Assembly: GCA_003260075.1 (NCBI GenBank)
Contig: QLIY01000757.1
Location: forward strand, 1-64,000
DNA length: 64,000 nt
Reading direction: 5' to 3'
DNA from: Phallusia mammillata
Taxonomy: Eukaryota > Chordata > Ascidiacea > Phlebobranchia > Ascidiidae
In this document: positions 9,801-21,486 of the stretch, piece by piece
Numbering within the stretch: the stretch's first letter is position 1
Layout of the letters: each line of letters opens with the position of its first letter
The notes under the pieces: generated by a model
Databases searched by the model: none
What the model was told of the DNA's origin: nothing
What the model saw: only the letters and a program-made list of their open reading frames with translations
Position numbers and translations under genes: made by a program

Positions 9801-12563
9801 AATCATTTTTAAACTTATCCGGCCCGCAGTGAAAAAAGTTTGGTGACCCCTGGCGTAAGATAATGTCGATTTTGTCGTACTGTTGCGGCTAGTAAAGCAT
9901 TAAAACAAAATGGAATGTGAAACAAATATTGCGGCTATACGTCTCACCAGTTTTTTAGAGACGTTTTATTATGGCACAAATATTACGTATATTTTTCATC
10001 TATCATGTCAAAAATATCTGTTAATGTTATGAGTCTTATGACCGATAGAGTAAAATAAACTAAAAGGTATTAAAACTAAGGGGCGGTTTGAAAGTTTATT
10101 TTTGCCAATGTCACCCTTATACTCACCACAATTGCACAGTTATTAACTTATTACCTTTTATTTCGCTGTACCATCGAATGTGTCCTTGTTCGTCATGAAC
10201 AACAACGTGGTGGCTTGTTGAACTATTTTCTTCCGTAGGTTGGTCGTATGTGGTCGCTAGAGAGTTTAGACTAACGTTCCTTCTGTCGACATTCATAAAT
10301 GCCTCCTCTTCTCCTAAAAATTACTTATAAATATCCGCTAGTGGATGATTAAGTTTCGTTACGCGCATCAGCTCACTTTTATAAAGGCAGCAATAGTAGA
10401 ATATTTCCAACATAAAAAATCTGTGCGTGTAAAAGTTTGCTTCTAGCATGTTGCTTATTTAACCACATGCTTGGTTTCTGTAGTGGTAATCGTATTTAAA
10501 CAATATCTTACCTTCGTGTACAGATGGACACAAGCGGCGAACGTTTTCATTTTCACGCATTAAACTGCGAAACAAAATTTTGGCTGATGAAAATTTTAGT
10601 TTATTGCAAAATTGCAGAATTCCAAGCAGCACCCACCTGCAGGTGTGGCAATCGTGTTGACCGTGGTAGATTAGGCTGGTGATTCCTCTTTGTAGGACAG
10701 GATCAAATGGAAAATCATTGATATCAGTGTGGTAAAATGTTGGCTGGAAAATGGTAAAACGCAGTTCACTGATCAGTGAGTATACGTTCTGAGGATTAGT
10801 TAAATGCTAGCGATACACCGAACCCGCCGAAAAAGGTTCACACCGAAACTTAATATTCGCCCAAATCAAGCCGAACTCATGGATGTTTTCTACTGGACCT
10901 TGTATTGATGCAGTAGAACTCATTTACGACAAAACAGCTTGTACAACTACTAAGCTAAACAACCTAAAATTTTGCAGAAGACTTGACTTGCTTTGGCGGT
11001 ATGGCGGTATTAAATAGTTTGATCATAACTCAAAAAGAACAGTTTCGGTCGACTTTTTTGAATAGTTCGGATCGAAACCGAAACATCTGCAAAACGGCAT
11101 ATTTGGCCGAAAAGTTTCGGTCAGTGCATCACTAATAGATACCACAAAGGATTGTTTGCGCAGACTGTTAGATTCGGCTTTAGTTTTATTTCAGATATTA
11201 CAAATGTTTTATCGGTCGTGAGTCGTGACCTATATATATATATATATATAGACTGTTCGACTGCCGCTATTTTTTTTTGTATACATTTACACATTAGCAA
11301 TTACCGGAGTGAATCGCATTCTAACTGTTTCCAAAATTAAGACATAAAATATGTCAAACGTCAATATTCACCGGTTTTGTGGCTTCGGCAGTAGCAGACC
11401 GCTCTGTTTGTTTCCGCTTGGTGACGCACAAGTAAACAATGATGGCAATCAGCAAAACAATACCGAAAGCAAACACCGACCAGCCTCCGATTGCTGAATA
11501 TTTTATTCCAACCACTGCCCCACCCGCCAGCATACCAATTATAAAGAAGCTTCCAATTGCGCAAATCAGCCATGATTTGTCATTGCTGTTGGGGCGAAAT
11601 GATTTGAAGCTGTTTTGCTTTCTTCTAGATGTGTATGGGGTGTGGTTCTCTGTTCGTCGCTGTTTGGCGTCGGTGTTTTTCTGCAAGATTTTTTTACATT
11701 TAGAAGTCAATTGTGTAACGAAATATTTATATTTTTTTATTTTTTATCCAGAATTGTAAGCAGGCCTGGACCAAATTCATTTTTTGAAAAAAGCTCCTAA
11801 ATTAAATTGATGGTACGACACAAATAAGGCCAAGTGTGAAGCAGAGTTGCCAGTGGGCCCGAAATTTGACCCCGAACCCGGCCCGAACGCGAAAGTATAA
11901 GCCCGAAGCCCGGCCCCAACCCGAAACGTTTTTGCAAAGCCCGTTCAGGCCCGAACTTTTGATTGACAGGCCTATCCATGAAAGCTTTGCAACAAAGGAT
12001 GAGAAAGAAAAAAGAGAAAGAAAACAAACACAATGAACAATAGTAGACAATGGGGTAAACAATACGTTTTAGAGGAGGGTGAGCATTAGGTCAAAGTTAC
12101 AGAATTTACTTAGCTGAGTGATTTAAAAAAACAGCGGACACGGAACGTTAAGTCAGCCCGTTTTAAGCCCGTTTTCTCACAAATACCTAAGCCCGAACCC
12201 GGCCCGACTTGCAACTGTGGTGTGAAGTCAGGCCCGAATCAAGCCTGTTTACTTCAAATTTAGCCCAACCACACCCGGACTGGACCGAAACAGATTGGAC
12301 TCGAACCCAACCCAACCCGAAATGACTCACAACTCAGTATCAGACAATTGCAACAAACAAAAATGTCTCCAACCGAATCATATTGGTAGAGACCACCAAT
12401 ATACAAATTGGCTCAACTGCAAGCTTGGACATGCATTTCAGTTTTGTAACAAATTTTGCGACAGCAATAATATCCATGATATATTCACCTTCATTTGACC
12501 GAGAATTCCAACTGTCACAGTGTTCTTATTTTGGTCCCTCGAAGGATCTCCCATTCTCATCAT
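6877..12563 (-). CDS. Unrecognised two-transmembrane protein with long cytoplasmic tail
   Basis: Seven coding exons on the minus strand, 12563-12489, 11680-11372, 10743-10637, 10564-10512, 10313-10155, 9303-8946 and 7075-6877, all have GT/AG borders and compatible phases and give 419 residues. The start ATG (MMRMGDPSRDQNK) lies 11 bases after an acceptor CTTTTCAG, so a 5'-UTR intron or spliced leader is likely. A basic N-terminus precedes two membrane segments, about 62-84 (LICAIGSFFIIGMLAGGAVV) and 88-110 (WSVFAFGIVLLIAIIVYLC), then TKRK. The hairpin suggests both ends face the cytosol. The 300-residue tail is polar and rich in Ser, Asp and basic residues. It carries one motif twice: LSRDSILTTKKRR (313-325) and LSHDSFLTTKKRK (381-393), in different exons. 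The layout resembles small two-TM proteins such as TMEM174, but I see no sequence match. Introns hold several hAT elements. Exon borders are seen; function is unknown. Confidence 0.7.
7123..7132. other. C10 run, probable assembly join
   Basis: Exactly ten C in a row inside a hAT element. It is the opposite-strand form of the G10 runs found to the right. Confidence 0.5.
8130..8139. other. C10 run, probable assembly join
   Basis: Ten C in a row within the 7099-8752 element. No clear repeat lies next to it. Confidence 0.5.
8391..8590. repeat. Duplicated 45-bp segment around a C10 run
   Basis: The sequence starting GTGCGCGAACAATTGCCTCA occurs at about 8391-8441 and again at about 8537-8590 with small differences. 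The first copy runs straight into ten extra C (8443-8452). This is the same copy, homopolymer, copy pattern seen in DNAAF9. Confidence 0.65.
9352..9852. mobile_element. hAT MITE, 501 bp, target duplication GCGTAAGA
   Basis: The ends CAGGGGTCACCAAACTACGG and AAAGTTTGGTGACCCCTG are inverted repeats. GCGTAAGA occurs on both sides (9344-9351 and 9853-9860), a perfect 8-bp duplication. There is no long open frame. It is a close relative of the element at 15725-16223. It lies in the intron between 9303 and 10155 of the two-TM gene. Confidence 0.85.
10807..11132. mobile_element. Probable hAT MITE of the GATGCACCGAA type
   Basis: The ends TAGCGATACACCGAACC and CGGTCAGTGCATCACTA are imperfect inverted repeats, and the interior has repeated ACCGAAAC-like blocks. 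I could not find a matching target duplication. Confidence 0.45.
11839..12235. repeat. Dispersed repeat rich in GCCCGAACCCGG
   Basis: It opens with CAGAGTTGCCAGTGGGCCCG and closes with GGCCCGACTTGCAACTGTGG, which are roughly inverted. The same GC-rich words appear inverted at about 21487-21845. It is probably a non-autonomous DNA transposon. Confidence 0.45.
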
Positions 12564-14622
12564 ATTGGACGTGCCTGAAAAGGGAAAAATTTACTTTTTA
12601 GCATAGGTTTGTCCAGCTTGTGCAATGTTACACATCATTATACTCTTAAAAATTAAAAATACACATCAGTACAACGGGCATCGTGTTGAAGGAAAGTAAT
12701 GTGGGATACCAATTAGGGCAATTGTTAGTTTATTGTGGATCGATAGCAATGTATTCGATACAAAACGAATATTTTGCTTTGCAATTAGGCTACTTTACTT
12801 GGGGTCGCTTAAAGAGGGTGAAACAAGAACATTTGTATCCTTTTTTATGTGAACAGATAGCAATGAACTGCAAACAAGCAAATCGGTTCTAATTTCTCAG
12901 ATATTAACTGCATTACAGTCTTCCGCAGTGTAATCTGAATAGACATTCTGCTGGTATAGTGTCAATTGAGTTGACTTGTTGGATTTTTTTTAGTGTGGCC
13001 TTTTGCAAATAGTATGGGAGTTAAAAACTGTTTTGTCGTTAAGCTGTTATGGACAAATTACATTTAACGCATGAATCCGCATACTCAAAGTGTTGGGTTT
13101 TTCGGTTAGTTTATATGTTTATGAACAAGTCAAGTGTAAACATTCAGGCTAAGACAAGCGGAAAATCTATGAACACAAGAATTCACACCAGACAAGTTTG
13201 CTTAATACCGTTAAGTGGCGTGAAGAGCATTCGCGAATAATTCAAATGCAATTTGTGTAAAAATGCTGACGATTAGCTATTAGGGTTGGGGTGAGGTTTC
13301 ATAATAACAATAAAAAAAACCTTAAAAATTCATTATGCTAAATTTAGTTCCCAATCTAATCCAGTCTCACTGTTAATTTAACTAGTTTGCTCTTTACGCC
13401 ATCTATCGATATTTTGCAAACTTTTCTAGTTCTTGTGTAAGTAGCTCTACTATTACAGGTAAAGAAATCGCGCTTAAATAAGATAGTATAACACTTTACT
13501 TCTGTTGTTTCTACGGTTAGCAACAAACTTTTAGCTGTTGCTTTTACTAACCTAACTGTAAATTAGCCATGCTTAGGTCTCCTGGGATGTACGTAATGCA
13601 CAAGGATGTAGATGTGGTTCTGTTGGTTTTAGCCACCAGGTTATGCGGACTTGCTTTTTATCAAAATTTTGCAACTGAAATTGGCGAAATATTATCTTGG
13701 TCCATCTTACGTAACACGATGGTCATAAAAAGCTGCTTCTGATTACGTAACCAATCTTTACCGAACGACATCGGTTGATTGCATCTCCCCCTTAAAGATC
13801 CTCGCACCTGCTTTAGCAATTATAATGCATGTCTATGGACAGCTGCAAAACAGAACATCCTGACCGCTTTATAGTTTTTCATGCCTCTTTCTCATCAACC
13901 TTTAAAATTGCGCATAACGTTTCCAATTTCGCCTTTTTGATCAAATTAAACTGATGCACCAAATACTAGGCTATATTTTAAGATAACTAGAAATTGTAAA
14001 AAAACAGCGTTTTTACAAACAGCTAGGTATTGAGCATCAATATATTTTTAAGATCTGCTTAGCTTGCGGCCCTAGGTCCATCAGAAGCGCAGTCGCAAAA
14101 ATATTGGGAAAAAATCAATTCGTACCTCCGTAATTAAATATTGTTTCAAAGAAGAAAAATTACAGGTAAAACTAATCGATAGGCTACATGTATTTTTCAT
14201 TCTTGTAAAATCAGATGCTGAAGGAAATATGAAAAACCGTAAACTGAATATATTTTAAAATAAAGGCTCCCCCAAATCTTAAAGTTCATTTAGTTAGCAA
14301 CTCTGCAATCTTTAAAGACAAAAATATCTTAATCGACGCACAAAGCTTGTTTGAAAACCCGGATAAATTAAACGTTTAGCTGTTCATGCAACGTAGTTTC
14401 GCTGTAATTACAAATTTCTTCACTCTAATTGAGTTAAGTGTGTCTAGATGTATGTTTTAACTTGACTTGCCTCAACAGATCGATTTTGGCCAACGGAAAA
14501 ACGAATTGCGTTGAAATACTTTCGCTCTGTGTGTTACAACACTGTATCATTCAAGGACAAAGTTAATTACAGCCGAGATCGAGATCGAAAAAAGTCGATT
14601 TAGATTCCAGCCATCTGCGCTA

Positions 14623-14670
14623 ATGTCTTCACTGTGGAAACAATTCCAGCAGAGATTCAATGTCAAACAG
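14623..14670 (+). other. Possible first coding exon, MSSLWKQFQQRFNVKQ
   Basis: An ATG opens 16 codons that end in CAG before a GTTTGT donor. The peptide is coding-like, but I found no partner exon downstream. Confidence 0.25.
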
Positions 14671-15205
14671 GTTTGTGGTCAAATGAGGTCAATGGATTCT
14701 TCACCTCCGCCATTTTAGTTTGTTTTCAAATTTAAAAAGTTTAAGTTGCCCAAGTTGAAAAAGCATGTACCACATTTTACATGCAGACTGTTTTCAAAAG
14801 AAATCATTGCAATCAAAAATTCAGTAAAATTGCAGAAACCGTCCAGACCTAACTATCTTATGTTTACATGTCCCCGTCGTAAACTTGTATCTACTGTTAT
14901 GTTCGTTTTATCTTCGGTTTATGCACAACTAATCTGTCAAAAAGACTTGTCATCGAGTAAAATAATACCCAGTGATTTATATGCTAAAATGCTATGGATG
15001 TTCCATCACATATTTGTTTTTTTTTGTACTTTTTGAGGTGTAAATGAGTTAACAAATCAAAAGCGTTCTTAAACACGACAATCATGTTGGTATTTCAATA
15101 CCAACTAACCTGAAAAATCAGAAAAGCCCTTTTTACCGTATTGCATGTAATCACTCTTTACTTTAAAAGGTAAATGTATCAATTCGCTAGGTTGGACCTG
15201 AACCA

Positions 15206-15470
15206 GGGATGCACAACCTGCGGCCGTACGACCACATGCGACCGCAGAAAGGTAGCTGTACGGTCGAAAGGTATCAAAAATTGTGCATGAAAATAGATGT
15301 ACTGGCGGCTGAGACGTATTTAAAACTTCTTAGCCAAACATTTTGATTTTCAAACTGCTCCAAACAGATTTTTTGGGGCTGGAAAGAGTATTACCAGGCA
15401 TATTGATTTCGGACTCTAACAAAACAAGTTTTTCTTAGAAGAAAGCTTAAAATTTTCACCCTCTTCTATT
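15206..15470. mobile_element. hAT fragment of the GCGGCCGTACG family
   Basis: It starts CAGGGATGCACAACCTGCGG and resembles the start of the element at 55355-55983, including the CTGGCGG block. The right end was not found, so it is truncated or scrambled. The right border is approximate. Confidence 0.5.
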
Positions 15471-15724
15471 TCTCACTTGAAGGTTTAATTAAAAAAACAT
15501 TAGCATTCTTTTGAACGTGACAGGCAGATGTTTTAACAATCGCTTTTGTCGTCGAGTGCAGGTTGTCAATTAGGCTTGGAGCAGGGTTTATGGAAGCACT
15601 AAGGATAAACGGAATCCAAGATGCCTGTTGTGACGTCATAGATAGAAACAGAACGATTTGACAAGTGTATAAAGGTGAAACGGTAAACAGATGCAGATGC
15701 ATGGAAACTATACATCGACTAGAC

Positions 15725-16223
15725 CAGGGGTCACCAAACTACGGCCCTACGGAGGTCATTTCATCCGGTCCGCAACGAAATTTTTTGGTTTGTAAAGTCG
15801 TATTAATAACTTTGTATCGTTTACAAATTGATCTACTCCTTACTAAAGTTGTCCTGTCACAATATTTAGAATTGATATTGCCTAGTTTCATAGGATTGCA
15901 ACTCCCAGGATTAATCCAAAGTCAGTTTGTTACGTCATAGACAAGACTACAAGTGTTAATTGTGCGCAAACAATGGCCTTTTTTGTTACCTGTGACGTAA
16001 TACACAAGCATTGCTCGTAAGATGAAACTAACTATACAGTTTAACAGTCGGATCACTAGATTTTAAATGCGATTGTAGAAAGACCAAATCTTGGCGCCCC
16101 TACAAAAATCACCTTGTGGGCTAAGTTTGGAAAGACGGCGCTAGGGCATGTAAACTATGCGGCCCGCGCGAACAATTATATAAACTTATCCGGCCCGCAG
16201 TGAAAAAAGTTTGGTGAACCCTG
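15725..16223. mobile_element. hAT MITE, 499 bp, target duplication GACTAGAC
   Basis: The ends CAGGGGTCACCAAACTACGG and AAAGTTTGGTGAACCCTG are inverted repeats. GACTAGAC flanks both sides (15717-15724 and 16224-16231). The interior matches 9352-9852 along most of its length, so both are copies of one family. Confidence 0.85.
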
Positions 16224-16438
16224 GACTAGACTCTTGCGCTTTTCAGTGTAAAGAGATTCCAGCCACAACACTTAACACGGTCTCAGTTTGGGTCCAGAAT
16301 CTCTGGTTCGGCAAAATTGACCTTATATATATCGTTCGTTTTTTGATGAAACTGCTTTCAACTACGTGTGTAGTGCGTAAAAAGATTTTGTATCGCACAT
16401 ATTTGCAAAACTTATAGTTAAAAATTCAAAACTCTTAC

Positions 16439-16472
16439 CATCGTCCCTTAAAGAGGATCGCAGTGAAGACAT
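16439..16472 (-). other. Possible first coding exon, MSSLRSSLRDD
   Basis: On the minus strand an ATG opens 11 codons plus one base, ending GATG before a good GTAAGA donor. The next exon should lie below 16439, but the hAT copy sits there and I found none. Confidence 0.25.
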
Positions 16473-17541
16473 AGCCGCAATGGTGCTATCTGCTCATATA
16501 TTACTCAATTGCAGTAACAGAAGTTTTTAAAATACATGCTTATAAACTACACTCCGAATTGTCGGGAAAGCTGCAAACGTCACACTAAACCGGGACGTAA
16601 AAACAGTGTTATTATCAATTTTACAATGATCACTTTGTTTAATATCCCTACGTTTTGTTCAACAACATTAATTTTACGTTTTCACTTCACATGTTTATAA
16701 TGTGAACAGTAGTTTTTCATTGCAATTATTTTCCGCACCCTCTCCTAGCCATCGCTATACCATCTTGAAGCCAAATCTAAAGCTGTTAGAAACACTTTTC
16801 CACTCCAAAAGCGTGACGGGGCGACGCCAGGGCGTAAACAAACTACATCCCAAACGGAAATGGTAGAAATTTGAGCCAAGCATTATTTAATTCGGATAAA
16901 AAACTGAAATACATTTTTCATGTATATTTTCACTGACTGTTTTTTCTGCATTTCTAACAATTTATTATTTTGTCTACACATTCTTGTTTACCAAATTGAC
17001 CTGAGTAAGATGCCTTGCCCAACTTGTAAATTAAAGTCTTACAACTAAATAATTGCGTTACTGGAAACAAGTTGACAAAAACCAAAAAATCGAGAATAAG
17101 CTTTTCAAATCTAACGTGCGGCTTACGCGACTGAGGTTAAAAATCAAATCGACAAGCTTACGTTGGTTATAAAAATTGAAAGTAACAATATAAAGTTCCG
17201 GCACTCGAAAGTATTAACCCTATAGCTTAATCAGATATACAGCCCACCAAGTGTAGATTACTATCTACCTGTACAACACAATCATCGTAAAGTTAGTCGT
17301 GCCTTCGGGGGAGAATGCGACGCAGTACAAAAATAGAGCACGTTCACCTTTGGCTATTCTTATAAGCCTCAAATCGCAATTTAATCTGTTGTTGAACCAA
17401 ATCTGACTATGCAGTTATAACTGAGAATGATATTAAGCGCACACAAGATGGAAAAACAAAACAAAAACAAACTTCCGTTTGAAATCAACATGTTACGGTC
17501 ATAACTCTGGCGAATAGAGTGTGGTCGTTAAAACGATAAAC
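16473..17541. other. Intergenic stretch
   Basis: AT-rich unique DNA. I see no coding signal or repeat I can name. Confidence 0.4.
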
Positions 17542-17631
17542 ATGCAGCCCTTTGCCGTAGTTGCTGTAGTAATCGTGTACGTGGCGACAAATTTGTCTGG
17601 TTTGTTTAAAATTATGCGCATTATGAACAAG
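17542..17631 (+). other. Possible first exon with signal-peptide-like start
   Basis: An ATG opens 30 codons, MQPFAVVAVVIVYVATNLSG and ten more, ending AAG before a good GTAAGC donor in phase 0. The N-terminus is hydrophobic, like a signal peptide or anchor. The frame starting at 18006 after TATCCAG is also phase 0, so the two may join, but nothing else supports it. Confidence 0.25.
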
Positions 17632-17764
17632 GTAAGCTGAACAAATTGACAACGTCGTCACCTTTAAGCTCGGATTATCCTAAACACATAGTCAGACTAT
17701 AAAACGCAAATTCTTGTTAGGTAACCCTTTTTTATGGCAAATATTTTGCGAAATGTGCATATAT

Positions 17765-17850
17765 ATATAAGCGTGTCATCCGCCTAGCGGTTAGACGTTG
17801 TCACATATTTCTTTCCAGCTCTGTCGGTTCGAGCAGCATCGAATGAGCTC
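17765..17850 (+). repeat. tRNA-like box A/box B segment, possible SINE head
   Basis: CCGCCTAGCGGTTAGACG resembles an internal box A with D-loop, and about 45 bases later TCGGTTCGAGCAG resembles box B. A four-base TCAT/ATGA closing pair is possible. The anticodon arm is not convincing, so this is more likely a tRNA-derived SINE or decayed tRNA than a working gene. Confidence 0.35.
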
Positions 17851-18005
17851 CGCAACCGATTTGGCATTCACTGCATGTTTAATTTGCATATGTTTGAAAT
17901 AATTGTAAACTAGAATTCTTTTCAAATCTACCAGTATTTTTTTGTCTGATTTACAAACTCCAAACGCTACTGGCCTCTACAAATACAATTTCTTACACTA
18001 TCCAG

Positions 18006-18296
18006 CATTTGAAAAAGCAATACCACCTGTGTTTAACATGCGTACATCCAGCAAAACAAGCCTTCGTTTACGTTCTAAACAGCGCGGCGCACCTGCATTA
18101 CAAAACCATCTGCGCAATTGACGCCAACCCTGTAGCCGACGCACCGTCGTCACGCATGATTGACTCTGATCTGACGCAAACCAAGGCAGCGTGTGATTTC
18201 GTTTGCTCTCACTGGCGAAAGTTTCGACGTTTCGGCGACTCAAGCGTCACCTTATTGATTTTCTTGCGTGTAATTACCAATAAGATTAAACATTAG
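18006..18296 (+). other. GC-richer open region, possible exon
   Basis: About 97 codons stay open after an acceptor-like TATCCAG, with cysteines (LCLTC, TIC, ACDFVC) and a hydrophobic C-terminus. GC content rises here compared with the flanks. An overlapping frame from an acceptor at about 17934 reads TGLYKYNFLHYPAFEKAIPP and ends near 18122, which also looks protein-like. The minus strand is open too. I cannot tell which, if any, is translated. Confidence 0.25.
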
Positions 18297-20420
18297 GGAC
18301 CATGTTTTAGAATGATACACACCCAGTTTGAAGGACATTTCAAATATTAGGTTTTCTCCATTTGACTTTTTGGAGACACACCTCTCGTGAGAGACCATTA
18401 TAATTTGCTCTTGACAAATTGGGGTGTTTCTGCGGACCAAAATAGATTTGTGATTCACCCCATCAATAAGGGTCAACGCTGGTTAAACAACCAAGCCCAC
18501 GCTCATACAAATGTTTAAACTCTATAGTTTGCGAAGCTGTCTTTCCAGTTAACGGGTTAGTTGGTGCTCACAATAACAATTTTTTGTTTAGATCTAAACA
18601 GTACCCGTAAAAACATATTAAGGTTGTTATAAAAGCCTTGTCCTAATTTTGTATGCCCTGCTTGCATGATATATTAAATTAATTATCCTGCTGTAAGAAT
18701 TGGTTGATTACTTTTAAATTTGTCAAAACATTAAACAGTGGGCCTAGTGATAATTTAATTAACCATAGCGTGCTCTGCACAAAGCAATTTGATTTGCAGA
18801 AAATGATGAATTGAAACGAAGCATGCACGCAGTTAAATCGAAATATGTCGACACGAATGAATACATGCCAACCTGTCTAAATCATTCATGGTTGTTTTAA
18901 ACGTTGATACACACAAGTGCGGGTGCCATTGCTTTTCTCATGTAAGGAATCGCAAAATCACATACTTTGTCATCACAAGTAGGCTGGTGAAAGAGCACAC
19001 GCGATTAAAACAACTCCCAGTTTAGGCAAGCCATTCTATTTGACATCAATCATTATAACTTTACAAGAATTATATATAGCTTGATTTACACGACTACAGT
19101 ATCTTATTGCTGCATTAAATGTATGATGTTATGAAGGAACCTGGTTTTGAATGCGTTACTGATCAACTGGGAACTTTAGACTAGCCTTCAATGCACAGTG
19201 TATGACTTGCCACAAACTATCCATCACTAAGCCCTGCATAACTGTCACTCTGATATCTTGACACAATATGTCAGAGGTTTGGCTTCCGGTTAGTTTCTTA
19301 CATCATATCTATTTTGACAGTGTTTGGCATATGTTCTGCTGCTTCTTATTACCCTTTAAGGTCAACATTTATGCCAAAAAAATACAACTGCGAATATATA
19401 CGTATGCTTTGCTCCAATCAAATACAGATTGTCTGATCTACATTAAGAAGACTAATGCTGCAGTTGTATATGCATTCAGTAGTTCCGTTATCTTTCGTTT
19501 GCTGAATGAGGTTAGTTCAACTGTTAGTTGTCACAAACAGGATGTGTCAAATCATCATTAAGTTAATCTACATAATGCATTGCTTAAAACAGCAGTTGAA
19601 AGCAATGCATCACTATTGTTTATGAAACAATTCTGTTTTCACTTGAATTCATCATACTTCGACCCACACGGTCCAAATGTGCGGTTGTGGCCCTTTTTGC
19701 CTCCAAAGAAATGTTTAAAGCAACGTTGGACATTGTCCAACAATTTGGCGTATGTAGTGACCATTTCAATCCATTGTCAACTAGTTATTCTTTCACAGGC
19801 TAAACTTATGATTTTAATTGGTTGCACAAAGCATTCCATTGGATTAGTCCAAAGCGTTTTTACCGGTTCAACTAACTTAAAAAGGTATCGAGTTAAAAAT
19901 ACGTAGAAATTACGTCAGCTTCCTCGATTTCCATTGTGCTCATGCGGCTTTGTGTTTCCAATCACTCGGGGCTGCAGTTTGAGGTTTAACGAAAGAAACG
20001 TACGTAAATATTTTATAACTGACCGTAGTTCTTTTTCCTAAAAACAGTTAAACTAAGGTGTGCAGGTCTATTTAGATTGCCCTAAAATATTCCTTTTTAA
20101 TAAATACATTTTATTGCGTGATATACTGCAATGTATAAACGTGTGAACAAATTATAAATGAGTGAATCATAATTCCGAAGAACCCCTATTTATCAGAGCG
20201 TTTGCTTCACCCTTGGATATAGGTAAAGATCAGGCACGTGAGGCATGCCTTACGCATACAAACCGGAACTGAGGTAACTGTTTGGGCAAGTACTCGATTT
20301 TCTGCAAAACTTATATGTATATGGTATGTAGAATCGTTGCACCCGCAACATTGTCTAATTTTTAAATTTACTGGCTTACGCTTGGTGATTTTTTGCAAAC
20401 CTGTGTCTCTTCATTTTTAT

Positions 20421-20459
20421 TCCGACGTTTCGACGTCCTATACAGGTCGTCTTCATCAG
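20421..20459 (-). ncRNA. Hammerhead-ribozyme-like motif
   Basis: On the minus strand: CTGATGA, then A, then GACG, a 12-base loop, CGTC, GAAA and CGTC. CTGATGA and GAAA are the two conserved hammerhead core strands, and GACG/CGTC can form stem II. The extra base between CTGATGA and stem II weakens it. Such motifs are known in the terminal repeats of Penelope-like retroelements. A related copy lies at 48163-48196. Confidence 0.4.
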
Positions 20460-21486
20460 GTTAAATAACACTGAATGCGACTAGTACAGTGCACGACAAA
20501 CAAAGGGGGAAAAAAGAATAAAACGTGTCTCTTCGTGCAACACTTAAATGAATTTGCCACAATGACGATAAAGTTTATTCAATGTATTTTACTGTGTTTC
20601 TTGCAAATATAATTTTGTGGTAATTATTCCATGATAAAATCACGCACAACCCAACGTAGCTTTTTATGCATGCAAATACCAAATAACTCATCAACATTCA
20701 TAGTATTGTTAAAATCTTACCTGTAATTAAGTATTTCTTAGCAGCTGATGATTCTTAGCATCAGCAGTTTGAGATCGTTCCAACATTCAGTTACACTTAG
20801 GAAGCTAAATAACAACAGAGATTTTTCTCACACCAATGCTTTCCTGACGCTAAGCGATAGTTGCTGGGGCAATCAATACAGGCTCCTCACGACCGTCTCA
20901 ATCACGTTGCTCACACGACCTTCCTTGCGTTACGTGCCTTATTAAACCAATTTAGCGTAATATACGAGAGTGATTACAAGTTGCGAACAAATGGGTTTTA
21001 CTTCAATGCGTTTTTCTTCAATAGTCATGGCACTTCAATTTTGCACAATCAGCAAATTTATGAGTTTTAGTGTTTCACTTCTTCAACGATCGAAAAACTC
21101 GTAGCTGTGAGCCAAACAGAATCGACCGGTACGCAATGATTATTGCATATCTTTGTGACGATCTGCAGCTCCTTATTAAAGACAGTTGTTTGACTTCTAT
21201 TTGAAGAAAAAAACCTAATGCCTACAACTTTCGTAAATATTTTCGATGAAAAATTGCGCACATCGATTCTGCTTAGCAGCAGGTTTTCTCAGCTAGAGTT
21301 GGTGGTTTTGACTGTACTGTTATGTACCTGCTTGACAACGTGCATTATAATAGTTCCTCGAAGGTTATCAACGTCAACATCGCTTGTGATTGACAATTAT
21401 GTATGTAAATTGGCAATTTAGATTCGCATGAAAGGGAAGTCAATTCGCACGGGGAGGTGGAATTCTAAATTGTTTAATTGACTGTT

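Larger units (their letters stand above)
12564..16438. other. Upstream region of the two-TM gene, mostly without genes
   Basis: Apart from a hAT copy (15725-16223), a hAT fragment (from 15206) and a possible first exon (14623-14670), I see nothing coding. The frames at 12683-12892, 13049-13240 and 14746-15036 have no splice partners and no recognisable family. Confidence 0.4.

Noticed and set aside
11439-12062. Open frames of 60-106 codons on both strands
   Set aside because: They are antisense to the two-TM exon or run through the GCCCGAACC repeat; no splice or family support.
17816-17900. Exon reading LCRFEQHRMSSATD after TTTCCAG
   Set aside because: It overlaps the tRNA-like box B, and its frame does not lead to a downstream exon with confidence.
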